64,000 bases of DNA from CAYSRM01 sp964475205 (GTDB lineage Bacteria; Verrucomicrobiota; Kiritimatiellia; UBA8416; CAYSRM01). Both the position numbers and the translations under genes were made by a program. Positions 24,995 to 33,549 of this stretch are shown piece by piece (the stretch's first letter is position 1; each line of letters begins with the position of its first letter). Where the stretch lies: positions 37,394-101,393 of the forward strand of contig CAYYVQ010000003.1 in assembly GCA_964475205.1 (NCBI GenBank). Reading direction: 5' to 3'. The notes beneath the pieces are model-generated. The model saw only the letters and a program-made list of their open reading frames with translations, searched no databases and was not told the origin of the DNA.

Positions 24995-25867
24995 TCAGGG
25001 GATGACCTTGTTTAACGGCAACTCAATTATGCCTTCAGCTCCGGCGTCTTTGAGCTCCGGTATTATCTTCCTGACTACCCGTTCTTCTATTACAGATTCG
25101 ATGGCTATCCATCCTTCAGTGTCCAGGCAGTTTATTGTCGGCGCATGGAGAGAGGGAAGGATCTCGGTAATTTTTTTCACGTCCTGCTGTTTTGCGTTGA
25201 GTTTGATCACCACCCTGCTTTCTGCGCGCAGGGCTCCTTCAAGCAACATGGATATTTGCTCGATCTTTTTTCTCTTCCATGAGTCTTTCCATGCATCGTG
25301 ATTTGCTATCAGCCTGGTTGTTGATTCCAGGACGGTCGCAAGTATCCGCAGGTTGTTGGCTCTGAGCGAGCTGCCTGTTTCAGTCAATTCCACTATTGCA
25401 TCGACCAGTTCGGGTGTTTTCGCTTCAGTCGCTCCCCATGAAAATTCCACATCAGCTTCTATATTGTTTTCTGCAAGGAATTTTTGAGTCAGTCCGACAG
25501 CTTCAGTTGCTATGCGTTTTCCATTGAGGTCTGTAAGTGATTTGATTTCTGAGTCCAGGGGTACTGCGACCACCCACTTGACTGGGCGGAGCCCCTGCTT
25601 TGCGTAGATGAGTTCGCAGACTTCAAAAACAGAGGAATCGTTTTCGGTTATCCAGTCGTAGCCGGTCATTCCGGCGTCCAGCGCTCCCGATTCGACGTAT
25701 CGGCTGATTTCCTGTGCGCGAACCAGTCTCGCATCTATTGTGTCGTCGTCAATATCAGGGACATACGACCTTGACCCGGCGCTCACATTGAAGCCGGCCT
25801 TCTTCATCATGCTGAAGGTCGCATCCTGCAGGCTGCCTTTAGGCAGTCCTAGTGTTAGTCTATTCAT
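24995..25867 (-). CDS. hisG: ATP phosphoribosyltransferase, long form (HisG)
   Basis: A 290-residue HisG of the long type. LTLGLPKGSLQDATFSMMKKAG is the N-terminal catalytic start; DAGMTGYDWI, LNGKRIATEAVGLTQKFL and VDAIVELTETGSSLRANNLRIL match the catalytic domains, the last containing the phosphate-binding E-T-G-x-[ST] loop. The C-terminal 75 residues (VVIKLNAKQQDVKKITEILPSLHAPTI) are the ACT-like regulatory domain, so feedback inhibition by histidine is expected and no HisZ partner is needed. It catalyses the first histidine-biosynthesis step. No other his genes are in the window. Confidence 0.94.
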   Translation of the reverse strand: MNRLTLGLPKGSLQDATFSMMKKAGFNVSAGSRSYVPDIDDDTIDARLVRAQEISRYVESGALDAGMTGYDWITENDSSVFEVCELIYAKQGLRPVKWVVAVPLDSEIKSLTDLNGKRIATEAVGLTQKFLAENNIEADVEFSWGATEAKTPELVDAIVELTETGSSLRANNLRILATVLESTTRLIANHDAWKDSWKRKKIEQISMLLEGALRAESRVVIKLNAKQQDVKKITEILPSLHAPTINCLDTEGWIAIESVIEERVVRKIIPELKDAGAEGIIELPLNKVIP

Positions 25868-26024
25868 GTCTTGTCTCCGATTCTTTCCTGCTTTGGGACG
25901 CGGTAATATTATTCAGCATTGCCAATGAGTCAAGGGGTTTACCCGTTTTTTGTCAGAGATTTACGCAAATTGATTTTATGGCAACCTGTTGTTGAAGGTC
26001 CGAAGAGACCTTTTAAGAGGCTTT

Positions 26025-26672
26025 TCAAGATATTCCAGGTGCAATGTTTACGCGACGGCCTTTAACGCTTAAGCGCCCCTCGGCAATGAGCTGTAGGGCG
26101 TCCGGGTATGCCTTGTGTTCCTGTTTCTGGATTCTCGCGTGCAGTGATTCCGGGGTGTCATCCTCGAGAACAGGCACGGATTTCTGTATTATTATAGGCC
26201 CGGTATCGGTGCCTTCGTCCACAATGTGGACTGTGCAACCTGTAATCTTGACTCCGTAGTTGATGGCCTGGGTCCAGCTTTCGACGCCTGGAAAGGCAGG
26301 CAGCAATGAAGGGTGGATATTAAGTATGCGGTGCTTGTATGCCTGCAATAACCCTGATTTGACAATACGCATGAATCCGGCCAGGGCAACAACCTGAGTC
26401 TGGTGTTTTTCGAGGCGCTTGAGGTACTCTTCTTCGGCCCTGCCTTCAAGCTTGGTCTGGAACGGTTCACCTGAGATGAAGTAAGTCGGTATTTTCCGTT
26501 TTCGGGATCTTTCCATAGCGCGGGCATTTTTTATGTCTGAGATTACACATACTACTTCCGCGTGTAGCGCGCCTGAATCTATAGCGTCAATTATAGCCTG
26601 CAGGTTTGTGCCCGAACCTGAAGCCAGTACCCCGATTTTAAGCGGTTTTCTTTTTTGAGCTTCTTTTTGCAT
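26025..26672 (-). CDS. purN: Phosphoribosylglycinamide formyltransferase PurN
   Basis: A 215-residue protein. KIGVLASGSGTNLQAIID is the phosphate-binding start. Catalytic residues Asn118, His120 and Asp156 (NIHPSLLPAFPG, DEGTDTGPII) have exactly the same spacing as Asn106, His108 and Asp144 of the E. coli enzyme. It transfers a formyl group from 10-formyl-THF to GAR in purine synthesis. A short basic N-terminal extension (MQKEAQKRKP) precedes the conserved core. It is separated from hisG by 157 bp without recognisable features except a small AAGGTC/GACCTT hairpin near 25997. Confidence 0.93.
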   Translation of the reverse strand: MQKEAQKRKPLKIGVLASGSGTNLQAIIDAIDSGALHAEVVCVISDIKNARAMERSRKRKIPTYFISGEPFQTKLEGRAEEEYLKRLEKHQTQVVALAGFMRIVKSGLLQAYKHRILNIHPSLLPAFPGVESWTQAINYGVKITGCTVHIVDEGTDTGPIIIQKSVPVLEDDTPESLHARIQKQEHKAYPDALQLIAEGRLSVKGRRVNIAPGIS

Positions 26673-26731
26673 AGGTTATTAGTGTCAGAGCCAGGGGCGT
26701 GAGGTGTCAAGAGTTTTTGTGTCAGTGCGGC

Positions 26732-26759
26732 TTGACTAAGAAAAAAAATGGGTTATTCT
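26732..26759 (+). promoter_or_regulatory. Candidate promoter of tRNA-Val
   Basis: TTGACT (26732-26737) and TATTCT (26754-26759) are separated by 16 bp. The expected start is about 10 bp before the mature tRNA 5' end. The hexamers are identical to those before cysK. Confidence 0.5.
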
Positions 26760-26775
26760 ACATCTTTCCTTGTCA

Positions 26776-26849
26776 GGGCGGTTAGCTCAGTTGGCCAGAG
26801 CGCCAGCTTTACACGCTGGACGTCGGGGGTTCGAGTCCCTCACCGCCCA
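26776..26849 (+). tRNA. tRNA-Val (anticodon TAC)
   Basis: A full cloverleaf can be drawn. The acceptor stem is GGGCGGT (26776-26782) with ACCGCCC (26842-26848) and discriminator A at 26849. The anticodon stem CCAGC (26803-26807) pairs with GCTGG (26815-26819) around loop TTTACAC with anticodon TAC at 26810-26812. The T arm contains GGTTCGAGTCC. CCA is not encoded (the next bases are TAT), so it must be added enzymatically. No other tRNA follows; 26850-26961 holds only a T-rich stretch. Confidence 0.96.
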
Positions 26850-26961
26850 TATTCCTGAAGAAAGAGCCGATTTTTTTCTCTTTTGGTTGACATGCCTGCG
26901 GCAAGTGCGATTCTCATAGTAAAGCAAATGGTTCAGACAGGCCATTGTCGGAGTACATAAA

Positions 26962-29253
26962 ATGGCAGAGGAAAATGAAGCGTTTAAAATCTCATACAAA
27001 TGGGACGAGCTTAGCGAGGAAGAGCGCGGGCGGCTGCGCCGGGTACTGCCCCAGGGGCTTTCAATAAGGCTTGCCGCATATTCAGATCTTTGTATTTACG
27101 GGACTTACGGGCAGAGCGTTCTGATCGTGACTGATAAGGAATTTCTTGTTGAGGAGAAGAACCGGGTTTTAAAGAGCGTCGAGCTTTCAGATGTTGCCGC
27201 GGTTTACTATGGCGATTTCGTAGGCAACGGTGTGCTGGGCGTGACCACGCGCAATGAGGAGCGGATCGAGCTTGTTCGCTATTCAAGGACCTTATCTGAA
27301 TCTTTTGAAGCTCTCTGCGGTGAACTTAACAGCGATCTGGGTGTCAAGAGAAGCAAGGCCGAGGAGCAAAAGGACGAACTTGCCAAGATTGCGGGGGCGA
27401 AGGAGGAACGGGAAGCCTACAGGTGTCCCAAATGCGGGCATCCGTTGCAATACCCGACTGATCCATGTCCATTCTGCACCAGTAAGCGCAAAATTCTTGG
27501 TCGGCTTGGCGGTTATCTTGCAGGGCACAAGCGGCTGGTGCTAATAGGACTTCTGACGAGCATTGCTGTTGTGGCGGTGAATTTGAGCCCGCCACTCCTT
27601 GTCCGGCTGCTTATCGACAAGGTTCTACACAAACCGGATCTGCCTCAGGATGTGCGGCTCAACAGGGTCTCCATTCTCGTAGGGGCCTTCTTTGCGCTCA
27701 TTGTATTCCGTTTTATAGTGCAGCATATAAGGATCAAGACCATGGGGCAGCTTGCTGCTACGGTGGTGATGGATCTGAGGCGCGATCTTTTTCGATCTCT
27801 ACAGAGATTGAGCCTGAGTTATTATGACAACGAGCACACCGGAAGGATTATGTCTAGGGTCCTGAGCGATACCAGGCATGTCCAGCAATTCGTGGTTCAG
27901 GGAATGCAGCGGATGGCCGTCCAGCTTCTCATGGTGATAGGTATTCCGCTGATAATGTTTCTGGAGCATTGGAAACTTGCGCTGATAGCGCTGGCGCCCA
28001 TTCCGATTGCCGCGTTAATGGGCAAGATTTTTTCCGAACGCTACAAGACCGTGTTTCGCGTACTGAAGAGGCGCTTTGCGTCTTTATCCGCCGCGGTTTC
28101 GGATACAGTTTCTGGGATAAGGGTTGTTAAGTCCTTCACAAGTGAAGACCGGGAAATGAAGGCCTTTGACGTGAAAACCAGGGACATTTATGATGCTCAC
28201 ATGGCCGCTGCCGGGACCCGGGCGTTATTCAATCCGTCGGTGCTCTTTATAATGACTATGGGTACGATTGTCGTCTGGCTTGTTGGCGGGCGTTGGGTGA
28301 TCCTCGGGGTGGGAGCGCTTACAACGGGAATGCTGATCCAGTTCATTTCGTATATGAATCAGTTGTATAATCCGGTTCAACAGCTTATCCAGTTGGCGGA
28401 GGTACTGCAGCAGAGCGCTACTTCCGCTGAGAGGGTATTCAGCATAATGGATATGCCTTCGGATGTGGGGGACCGAAAAGACGCAAGGGAACTCACCGAT
28501 ATTCAAGGAAAAGTTGAGGTTCAGGATGTATCTTTCCGTTATGGAGACGGGAAGAAGGTCCTGAAGAATGTTGATTTTACTATTGAGCCCGGGGAGATGA
28601 TTGGTCTTGTCGGCGAAACGGGATCGGGCAAGAGTACTCTCGTCTCGCTGATTTGCAGGTTCTACGATCCGACTGAAGGAAGCATATTGCTTGATGGGGT
28701 TGATCTGCGCAACATCAGGGTGAAGAGTCTGCGCAGTAATATTGGCATGGTGCTGCAGAGCACATATCTTTTTGCCGGGACTATTCGGAACAATATAGCG
28801 TATGGCAGACCGGAGGCAAGCGAGCGGGAGATTATCGCCGCGACCAGGGCGGCGAATGCGCATGACTTCATAATGAACCTGCCTGACGGCTATGATTCGG
28901 AAGTGGGCGAGCAGGGTCGAGGCCTTTCCGGCGGCGAGAAACAGCGGATTGCGATTGCGCGAGCAATATTGAAGGATCCGCCCATACTCATTTTAGATGA
29001 AGCCACCTCCGCGGTTGACACTGCCACTGAACAGGCTATACAGGAAGCAATGGACAGGCTTGTATCCGGGCGCACGACCATTGCTATAGCCCACAGGCTT
29101 TCGACTTTGCGGAATGCGAAGACGCTGTATGTGCTTGAAGATGGCGAGGTAATTGAAAGGGGCAGCCACGAGGAATTGATGGTTTCGAATGGCAAATATG
29201 CCAGCTTGTGCAGGATACAGGCTGAATTCTCTGAGCATCTTGAGGTTACGTGA
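26962..29253 (+). CDS. ABC exporter with N-terminal PH-like domain and zinc ribbon
   Basis: A 763-residue type IV (MsbA-like) half-transporter with an unusual N-terminus. Residues about 10-125 look like an all-beta PH-like domain (SVLIVTDKEFLVEEKNRVLKSVELSDVAAVYY). C155xxC158...C169xxC172 forms a zinc ribbon. Six membrane helices span about 190-470, and the ATPase has Walker A GETGSGKST (about 551-559), signature LSGGEKQ and Walker B ILILDEATS. GGAG precedes the ATG by 8 bp. A gene for a DUF1854 protein starts 14 bp downstream. This pairing is known in proteobacteria, where NCBI families call it cyanophycin metabolism-associated; no cyanophycin gene is in the window, so the substrate here is unknown. 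Confidence 0.85.
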   Translation: MAEENEAFKISYKWDELSEEERGRLRRVLPQGLSIRLAAYSDLCIYGTYGQSVLIVTDKEFLVEEKNRVLKSVELSDVAAVYYGDFVGNGVLGVTTRNEERIELVRYSRTLSESFEALCGELNSDLGVKRSKAEEQKDELAKIAGAKEEREAYRCPKCGHPLQYPTDPCPFCTSKRKILGRLGGYLAGHKRLVLIGLLTSIAVVAVNLSPPLLVRLLIDKVLHKPDLPQDVRLNRVSILVGAFFALIVFRFIVQHIRIKTMGQLAATVVMDLRRDLFRSLQRLSLSYYDNEHTGRIMSRVLSDTRHVQQFVVQGMQRMAVQLLMVIGIPLIMFLEHWKLALIALAPIPIAALMGKIFSERYKTVFRVLKRRFASLSAAVSDTVSGIRVVKSFTSEDREMKAFDVKTRDIYDAHMAAAGTRALFNPSVLFIMTMGTIVVWLVGGRWVILGVGALTTGMLIQFISYMNQLYNPVQQLIQLAEVLQQSATSAERVFSIMDMPSDVGDRKDARELTDIQGKVEVQDVSFRYGDGKKVLKNVDFTIEPGEMIGLVGETGSGKSTLVSLICRFYDPTEGSILLDGVDLRNIRVKSLRSNIGMVLQSTYLFAGTIRNNIAYGRPEASEREIIAATRAANAHDFIMNLPDGYDSEVGEQGRGLSGGEKQRIAIARAILKDPPILILDEATSAVDTATEQAIQEAMDRLVSGRTTIAIAHRLSTLRNAKTLYVLEDGEVIERGSHEELMVSNGKYASLCRIQAEFSEHLEVT

Positions 29254-29267
29254 AAAAAAGTTGATTT

Positions 29268-29780
29268 ATGAATATCGGACACAACACAAGTGAATATGGC
29301 CGGATGACAATATCTGGTAAAGATGTCAAGTGCAGCCGCGATACGAACGGTCGTTTAGTTCTGCATGTCGGCGAAAAGGAGATTATCGGAGCTCATGTTG
29401 TTGCCGCATTTCCTCTGAGCTGTTGGGGGAGCATGATTTCCGTTCGTGATGAAGGTGGAACTGAAGTCGGAATGATAGACCATATAGGCAATCTTAACCC
29501 CAGGTCCAGGCAGATAATGAAAACCGAATTGGAGAAGAGTTATTTCATGCCGCGGATCCGGGACATACTGTTCTGTGAAGAAAAGCTGGACGTGATTACC
29601 ATGGAAGTTGAAACCGATCGCGGGTGCCGGACGGTGCAGATAAGGAACGTTCGTAAAAACATTAGGAATCTTCCGCATTACAGGGTAGTTATCAAGGATG
29701 TGGACGGCAACCGGTATGAGATATGCGACTGGACTCAGCTTTCAGGGCCAGCCAGGTCATTCCTGATGCAGTATATATGA
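29268..29780 (+). CDS. DUF1854 protein, partner of the ABC exporter
   Basis: A 170-residue soluble protein. AHVVAAFPLSCWGSMISVRDEGGTEVGMIDHIGNLNPRSRQIMKTELEKSYFMPRI is the core of DUF1854, followed by a beta-rich C-terminus (TVQIRNVRKNIRNLPHYRVVIKDVDGNRYEICDWTQLS). The function of this family is not established. It starts 14 bp after the ABC exporter stop, with no good ribosome-binding site of its own, so translation is probably coupled. No membrane helix is present; it likely associates with the cytoplasmic side of the transporter. Confidence 0.75.
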   Translation: MNIGHNTSEYGRMTISGKDVKCSRDTNGRLVLHVGEKEIIGAHVVAAFPLSCWGSMISVRDEGGTEVGMIDHIGNLNPRSRQIMKTELEKSYFMPRIRDILFCEEKLDVITMEVETDRGCRTVQIRNVRKNIRNLPHYRVVIKDVDGNRYEICDWTQLSGPARSFLMQYI

Positions 29781-29921
29781 GGGTAAAAGGGGCGCGGAGT
29801 CATTGGTCATTTTCGCCCTTTGCACGAGTCATTTGCCTGGATGCGCTTATGCGCTCGGGACGTCATTGGGGGAAGATGGGCCGTAATTGTTGTCTGTAAG
29901 AGGGCTTTTGAGGGAGTGTGC

Positions 29922-29950
29922 TTGACATTGTTGGCTCGAATATGAATATT
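29922..29950 (+). promoter_or_regulatory. Candidate sigma-70 promoter of the HAD-like gene
   Basis: A perfect TTGACA (29922-29927), a 17-bp spacer and AATATT (29945-29950) precede the gene at 29982 by about 32 bp. A GTCATTGGTCATTTTCGC repeat unit (29799-29840) lies upstream in the same 201-bp gap. Confidence 0.5.
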
Positions 29951-29981
29951 CAGTGGTTTTTTAAATAAAAAGGGAGGGAAA

Positions 29982-31082
29982 ATGTCAAAATTTATCGGAA
30001 GATTGTCTGAAGAGGAGTTAAAGGCAAAGGAGACTGCGCAAAAGCAGCTTTTGTCGTGGAAACCTGAGAACAAGTTTCTTTGCTGTTTTGATGTGGACGG
30101 GCATCTGCTCGATAATATGACATCCAAGCAGATGATTGTCTTTCAGCCGCATTTCATGGATATTTTCGGATTGCGGGATATAGAGACTTTTTATCGGCTG
30201 CATGCGGAGCACCATAATCTATGGGGCAAGAATCGTGGATGCGACAGGCACGAAGCAAAATCCCTTACCCTTGGTTCTCTCCTGGAAGACCCGCAGCTTG
30301 TTCCCGGCCTGGATCAGGGCATGAAGGATAAGCTGAAGGGCATCAAAGTTTCCATTGACAAGTATATAGACCATATTGACAAGACAGGTAACGCTTACGG
30401 GTTTGATTCGCTGCATGAGTTCTACAAAGAAAATCCGGATGACGACAACCTGATGCGGCTGCTGGTGTGGAGTAAGGCGTCGGATTTGACGTTTCCTTTT
30501 GTGACCATCCCAATGCTGCCTTTCCCGAAGGTGGCGGAGACTTTTGGTTTTGTGTCATCCGTGGCTGATGTTTTGATTGTTTCCAAAACTCCCTATGTTG
30601 ACATCTGCAACTGGCTGGAGCATCATGAGCTTGACCAGTATGTGACGGCTGTTGCCGGAAAGGAGCAGGGCGGCAAAGATGAGCACATCTGCCTGGCCAT
30701 GGGCGGAAAATTTGACGCGGCGACGAAGACAATTGTGGAGCAGGGCAGCAACTATACTCCGGACCACGTGATCATGGGAGGCGATGGCGGCGGAGATCTT
30801 AAGGCAGCCAGGAAAAATGGAGTCTTTTTCTTCCCGACTCCGCCCGGGCACGAGGAAAAGGCTTGGGATGTGGCTCAGGAGGAAGTGTTCCAACCTTTAT
30901 TCGATGGCAAGTATGCTTCCTTTGAAATGGCCAAGATCAAAGAATTTGAAGAGGCAATGCTGCCTGTCGGCCCCTGGGAGGAAAAAGGCTACGATCACAA
31001 GCGGGAATACAGGAAGCTGCAACCGAAACGTCAGCAGCTTTATCAGCAGCTTAAGCCGGGTGGCAGGCTGGCAGACATTTGA
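29982..31082 (+). CDS. HAD-like hydrolase of unknown substrate
   Basis: A 366-residue protein. Motif I is FDVDGHLLDN with Asp37 and Asp39 (the usual DGT is DGH here). Motif II is the Ser in VLIVSKTPY, the Lys is in VAGKEQGGK, and motif IV is VIMGGDGGGDLKAA. An all-alpha cap lies between motifs I and II (about residues 55-195). This is the phosphatase/phosphotransferase fold with an Asp nucleophile. The C-terminal 60 residues are charged and helical. GGGAGG precedes the ATG and a strong promoter is visible. It ends at a bidirectional terminator shared with the ferredoxin gene. I do not recognise a named orthologue. Confidence 0.75.
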   Translation: MSKFIGRLSEEELKAKETAQKQLLSWKPENKFLCCFDVDGHLLDNMTSKQMIVFQPHFMDIFGLRDIETFYRLHAEHHNLWGKNRGCDRHEAKSLTLGSLLEDPQLVPGLDQGMKDKLKGIKVSIDKYIDHIDKTGNAYGFDSLHEFYKENPDDDNLMRLLVWSKASDLTFPFVTIPMLPFPKVAETFGFVSSVADVLIVSKTPYVDICNWLEHHELDQYVTAVAGKEQGGKDEHICLAMGGKFDAATKTIVEQGSNYTPDHVIMGGDGGGDLKAARKNGVFFFPTPPGHEEKAWDVAQEEVFQPLFDGKYASFEMAKIKEFEEAMLPVGPWEEKGYDHKREYRKLQPKRQQLYQQLKPGGRLADI

Positions 31083-31130
31083 TCTTAAAAGTATGCGCTT
31101 TCCGCCGATTGTGCGCCATGTGAATCCATG

Positions 31131-31168
31131 AAAAAAGCCCGGCCACCGCAAGGTAGCCGGGCTTTTTT
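31131..31168. terminator. Bidirectional intrinsic terminator
   Basis: A6, then GCCCGGC-C-ACC, a GCAA tetraloop, GGT-A-GCCGGGC and T6. The stem is 10 bp with one C/A mismatch and works in both directions, ending the HAD-like gene (stop 31082) on + and the ferredoxin gene (stop 31191) on -. Confidence 0.92.
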
Positions 31169-31190
31169 ATACACTCTTTTTGAAAAAAAA

Positions 31191-31364
31191 CTATTCAAGC
31201 GTTATAGCGTCATTGGGGCATTCATCGACGCAAACACCGCACTCTGTGCAGGTTGCCCCGTCGATTTCCGCTTTATCGTCGTTCATCGAAATAGCTTCCA
31301 CCGGACAGGCATCGACGCAGAGGCCGCATCCTGTGCATTTTTCTTTATCAACTTTGGCTGCCAT
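31191..31364 (-). CDS. 2[4Fe-4S] ferredoxin, 57 residues
   Basis: The reverse strand reads M-A-A-K-V-D-K-E-K followed by CTGCGLCVDACPVEAISM and, later, CTECGVCVDECPNDAITLE. Both clusters show C-x2-C-x2-C-x3-C-P, the bacterial clostridial-type ferredoxin pattern, with the pseudo-twofold arrangement filling the whole protein. AAGGAG lies about 6 bp before the ATG. It should carry two low-potential [4Fe-4S] clusters and donate electrons to cytoplasmic redox enzymes; the several flavoproteins at 1.6-12 kb are conceivable partners but not linked. The gene is monocistronic and ends at the shared terminator. Confidence 0.95.
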   Translation of the reverse strand: MAAKVDKEKCTGCGLCVDACPVEAISMNDDKAEIDGATCTECGVCVDECPNDAITLE

Positions 31365-31467
31365 GGATTACTCCTTTCTTTGTATATTAAGTAGATCCTC
31401 CTTTCAGCCGACTAAGGCAGGACCTGATTACACAACAATAGATCGGGAATTATAGGATGCGATGCAG

Positions 31468-31506
31468 GCACACTGCAACATAAATTCTTGTAGTTTATGA
31501 GTGTGC
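31468..31506. other. Hairpin in long intergenic region
   Basis: GCACACT (31468-31474) pairs with AGTGTGC (31500-31506) and CATAAA (31479-31484) with TTTATG (31494-31499), leaving a GCAA bulge and a 9-base loop. It lies in the 472-bp gap 31365-31836, upstream of both the ferredoxin (-) and top6B (+). The rest of that gap is the MITE-like element and unremarkable sequence; no further gene was found. Confidence 0.5.
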
Positions 31507-31615
31507 GTATTCGGCTGATAACAGTATGTGGATCGTCGGAAACGCTGCTGCGCCTGGATGAAATTGTTGAGATTGAATCCGCTTGAAGGAAATTGCATCT
31601 TTACGGCGTAGTGCC

Positions 31616-31735
31616 GAATGGCGCTTAGATAACGCTGTTTGGGATTGAATTTGACGATGGGCATGGAAAATCCTTCACACACAGGACGCGCGGTGAAACT
31701 ATACGCTTTGAAAAGGGCTTAACTAAGCGCCATTC
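31616..31735. repeat. MITE-like element, short copy, with 12-bp target-site duplication
   Basis: A 120-bp element bounded by GAATGGCGCTTAG (31616-31628) and CTAAGCGCCATTC (31723-31735), perfect 13-bp inverted repeats. It is directly flanked on both sides by CGGCGTAGTGCC (31604-31615 and 31736-31747), a perfect 12-bp direct repeat expected from transposition. The interior is nearly identical to both ends of the composite copy at 1204-1590. No coding capacity, so it would be mobilised in trans. It lies about 100 bp upstream of top6B. Confidence 0.88.
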
Positions 31736-31836
31736 CGGCGTAGTGCCCAAATATCATGAGCTTGCGAGAGTTGGGCAACACGCCGTTTACTGTTCTGTTT
31801 TCTTGAATTCGTTCGGAAAATCGCGCAATATGCCGC

Positions 31837-33513
31837 ATGCCGAAAAAACAGAAAGCTAAAGAGACTGCCGAGAGCATGGGGCGGAAACAGAAAGATATCT
31901 CTGTTTCCGAATTTTTTCTTAAGAACAGACATCTGCTTGGCTTTGACAATTCCAGGAAAGCGCTTCTTACAACCGTGAAGGAAGCTGTTGACAATGCCCT
32001 GGATGCGTGTGAGGAAGCTGAGATTCTTCCGGAGTTAAGCGTTGAGATCAGGCAGACTGCGGAAAAGCGCTTCAAGGTTGCCATAACCGACAACGGTCCG
32101 GGAATTGTTCGCAGTCAAATTCCAAAAATATTTGCAAAGCTTCTTTATGGCTCAAAATTTCATCGCCTCAAGATGTCGCGCGGGCAGCAGGGAATAGGAA
32201 TCAGCGCCGCAGGAATGTACGGTCAGCTTACAACTGGAAATGCCACCAGGATTCTGTCCAAGACTCGAGGCAAGGCGAAGTCGCACCTGATTGAGGTTCA
32301 GATTGACACTCGAAAGAACAAGCCGACGATTCTAAAGGACGAAGAGACTGACTGGCGTCCCGGGTTTTTCCCGCATACGGATGATGGAGCGCCCCTGAAG
32401 AAGATTGAGTCGGCGCATGGCACTTGTGTTGAGATTAATCTTGAGGCGGCCTATGTCAGGGGCAAGCTGTCTGTTGATGAGTATTTGAAACAGTGCGCGG
32501 TAGTGAATCCTCATTTGCAGCTTCACTATCGAGTCATTCTGCTGGCAAAAGACGAGTCAAAGCAGGAGGAACAGGATAATCTGCCATGGACAACTTTCGA
32601 AAGAGCAATAAAGGATGTGCCTGAAGAACCCGGGGAGATAAAACCCCATCCGCACGGAGTTGAACTGGGGCTGCTTATGCAGATGCTGAAGGATACTTCC
32701 GCTCGAACTCTTCGGGCAGCTTTGACTGAAGATTTTTCCAGGGTGAGCAGTAAGAATGCTTTGCGAATATGCGCGGCTGCAGGATTGAATCCCCGGGCGA
32801 GGCCGTCCAGGATAGCTCACAAGGAGAGTGAGGCGCTTTACAACGCTTTGAGCGAGGTCAAGCTGATGAGGCCTCCGACCGATTGTCTTTCGCCGATTGG
32901 CGAAGAGCAGATAGTCGTTGGTCTGAAAAAAGAGATAAAGGCTGATTTCTATACGGCGGTAACCCGGTCTCCGACTGTGTACAGGGGCAACCCTTTCCAG
33001 GTGGAAGCCGGGCTTACTTACGCGCGGCCGGGTGAAAATGATGATCTTGGCGCCGATGAGCCGGTCCGGTTGTTGCGATTTGCCAATCGGGTGCCCTTGC
33101 TATACATGGCGGGGGCTTGCGCTGTCAGCAAGGCCGCCAGTTCGGTGAACTGGAAGAACTATGGACTGCCTCAGCCTCGCGGTTCTCTGCCTGTGGGGCC
33201 GATGGTTGTTATGGTGCATATAGCAAGTGTGTGGGTGCCTTTTACCAGCGAGAGCAAGGAAGCTATCGCGCATTATCCTGAGATAATCAAGGAAGTCACT
33301 TCATGCCTACAGGAATGCGGCAGAAGACTTTCGGTTTATCTCAACAGAAGGCGCAGGCAGGCTGAGGTTGAGCGCAAGAAGAATTACATGGCTCTGTATA
33401 TCCCGCATCTGGCCACTGGACTCAAGGAGATTCTTGAACTTAACGAGAAGCAGGAAGGGCAGATTGTTGACAGACTGAATAAGATGCTGGAGAAGACGCA
33501 TCTGGAGACTTGA
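31837..33513 (+). CDS. top6B: DNA topoisomerase VI subunit B (ATPase subunit)
   Basis: A 558-residue protein. The GHKL ATPase fold is clear: VKEAVDNALDACEEA (about 46-60, N-box), ITDNGPGI (about 83-90), and LYGSKFHRLKMSRGQQGIGISAAGMYGQLTTG (ATP lid, about 104-135), all characteristic of Topo VI rather than gyrase. ATP-lid Lys is followed by the transducer domain and an H2TH-like region (about 235-320: LGLLMQMLKDTSARTLRAALTEDFSRV). The C-terminal immunoglobulin-like extension of some archaeal enzymes is absent. With subunit A it forms the A2B2 type IIB topoisomerase that relaxes and decatenates DNA. It is standard in archaea and plants but sporadic in bacteria. No Shine-Dalgarno is obvious. 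Subunit A follows by 155 bp of repeat-bearing sequence. Confidence 0.93.
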   Translation: MPKKQKAKETAESMGRKQKDISVSEFFLKNRHLLGFDNSRKALLTTVKEAVDNALDACEEAEILPELSVEIRQTAEKRFKVAITDNGPGIVRSQIPKIFAKLLYGSKFHRLKMSRGQQGIGISAAGMYGQLTTGNATRILSKTRGKAKSHLIEVQIDTRKNKPTILKDEETDWRPGFFPHTDDGAPLKKIESAHGTCVEINLEAAYVRGKLSVDEYLKQCAVVNPHLQLHYRVILLAKDESKQEEQDNLPWTTFERAIKDVPEEPGEIKPHPHGVELGLLMQMLKDTSARTLRAALTEDFSRVSSKNALRICAAAGLNPRARPSRIAHKESEALYNALSEVKLMRPPTDCLSPIGEEQIVVGLKKEIKADFYTAVTRSPTVYRGNPFQVEAGLTYARPGENDDLGADEPVRLLRFANRVPLLYMAGACAVSKAASSVNWKNYGLPQPRGSLPVGPMVVMVHIASVWVPFTSESKEAIAHYPEIIKEVTSCLQECGRRLSVYLNRRRRQAEVERKKNYMALYIPHLATGLKEILELNEKQEGQIVDRLNKMLEKTHLET

Positions 33514-33549
33514 GGGGACGATATTTAGTGAGTTTGCGGGTGGGTGTGA

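Noticed and set aside
31180..31455. Plus-strand ORF of 91 codons over the ferredoxin region
   Set aside because: The opposite strand encodes a perfect 2[4Fe-4S] ferredoxin with its own ribosome-binding site; the plus-strand reading is its shadow.
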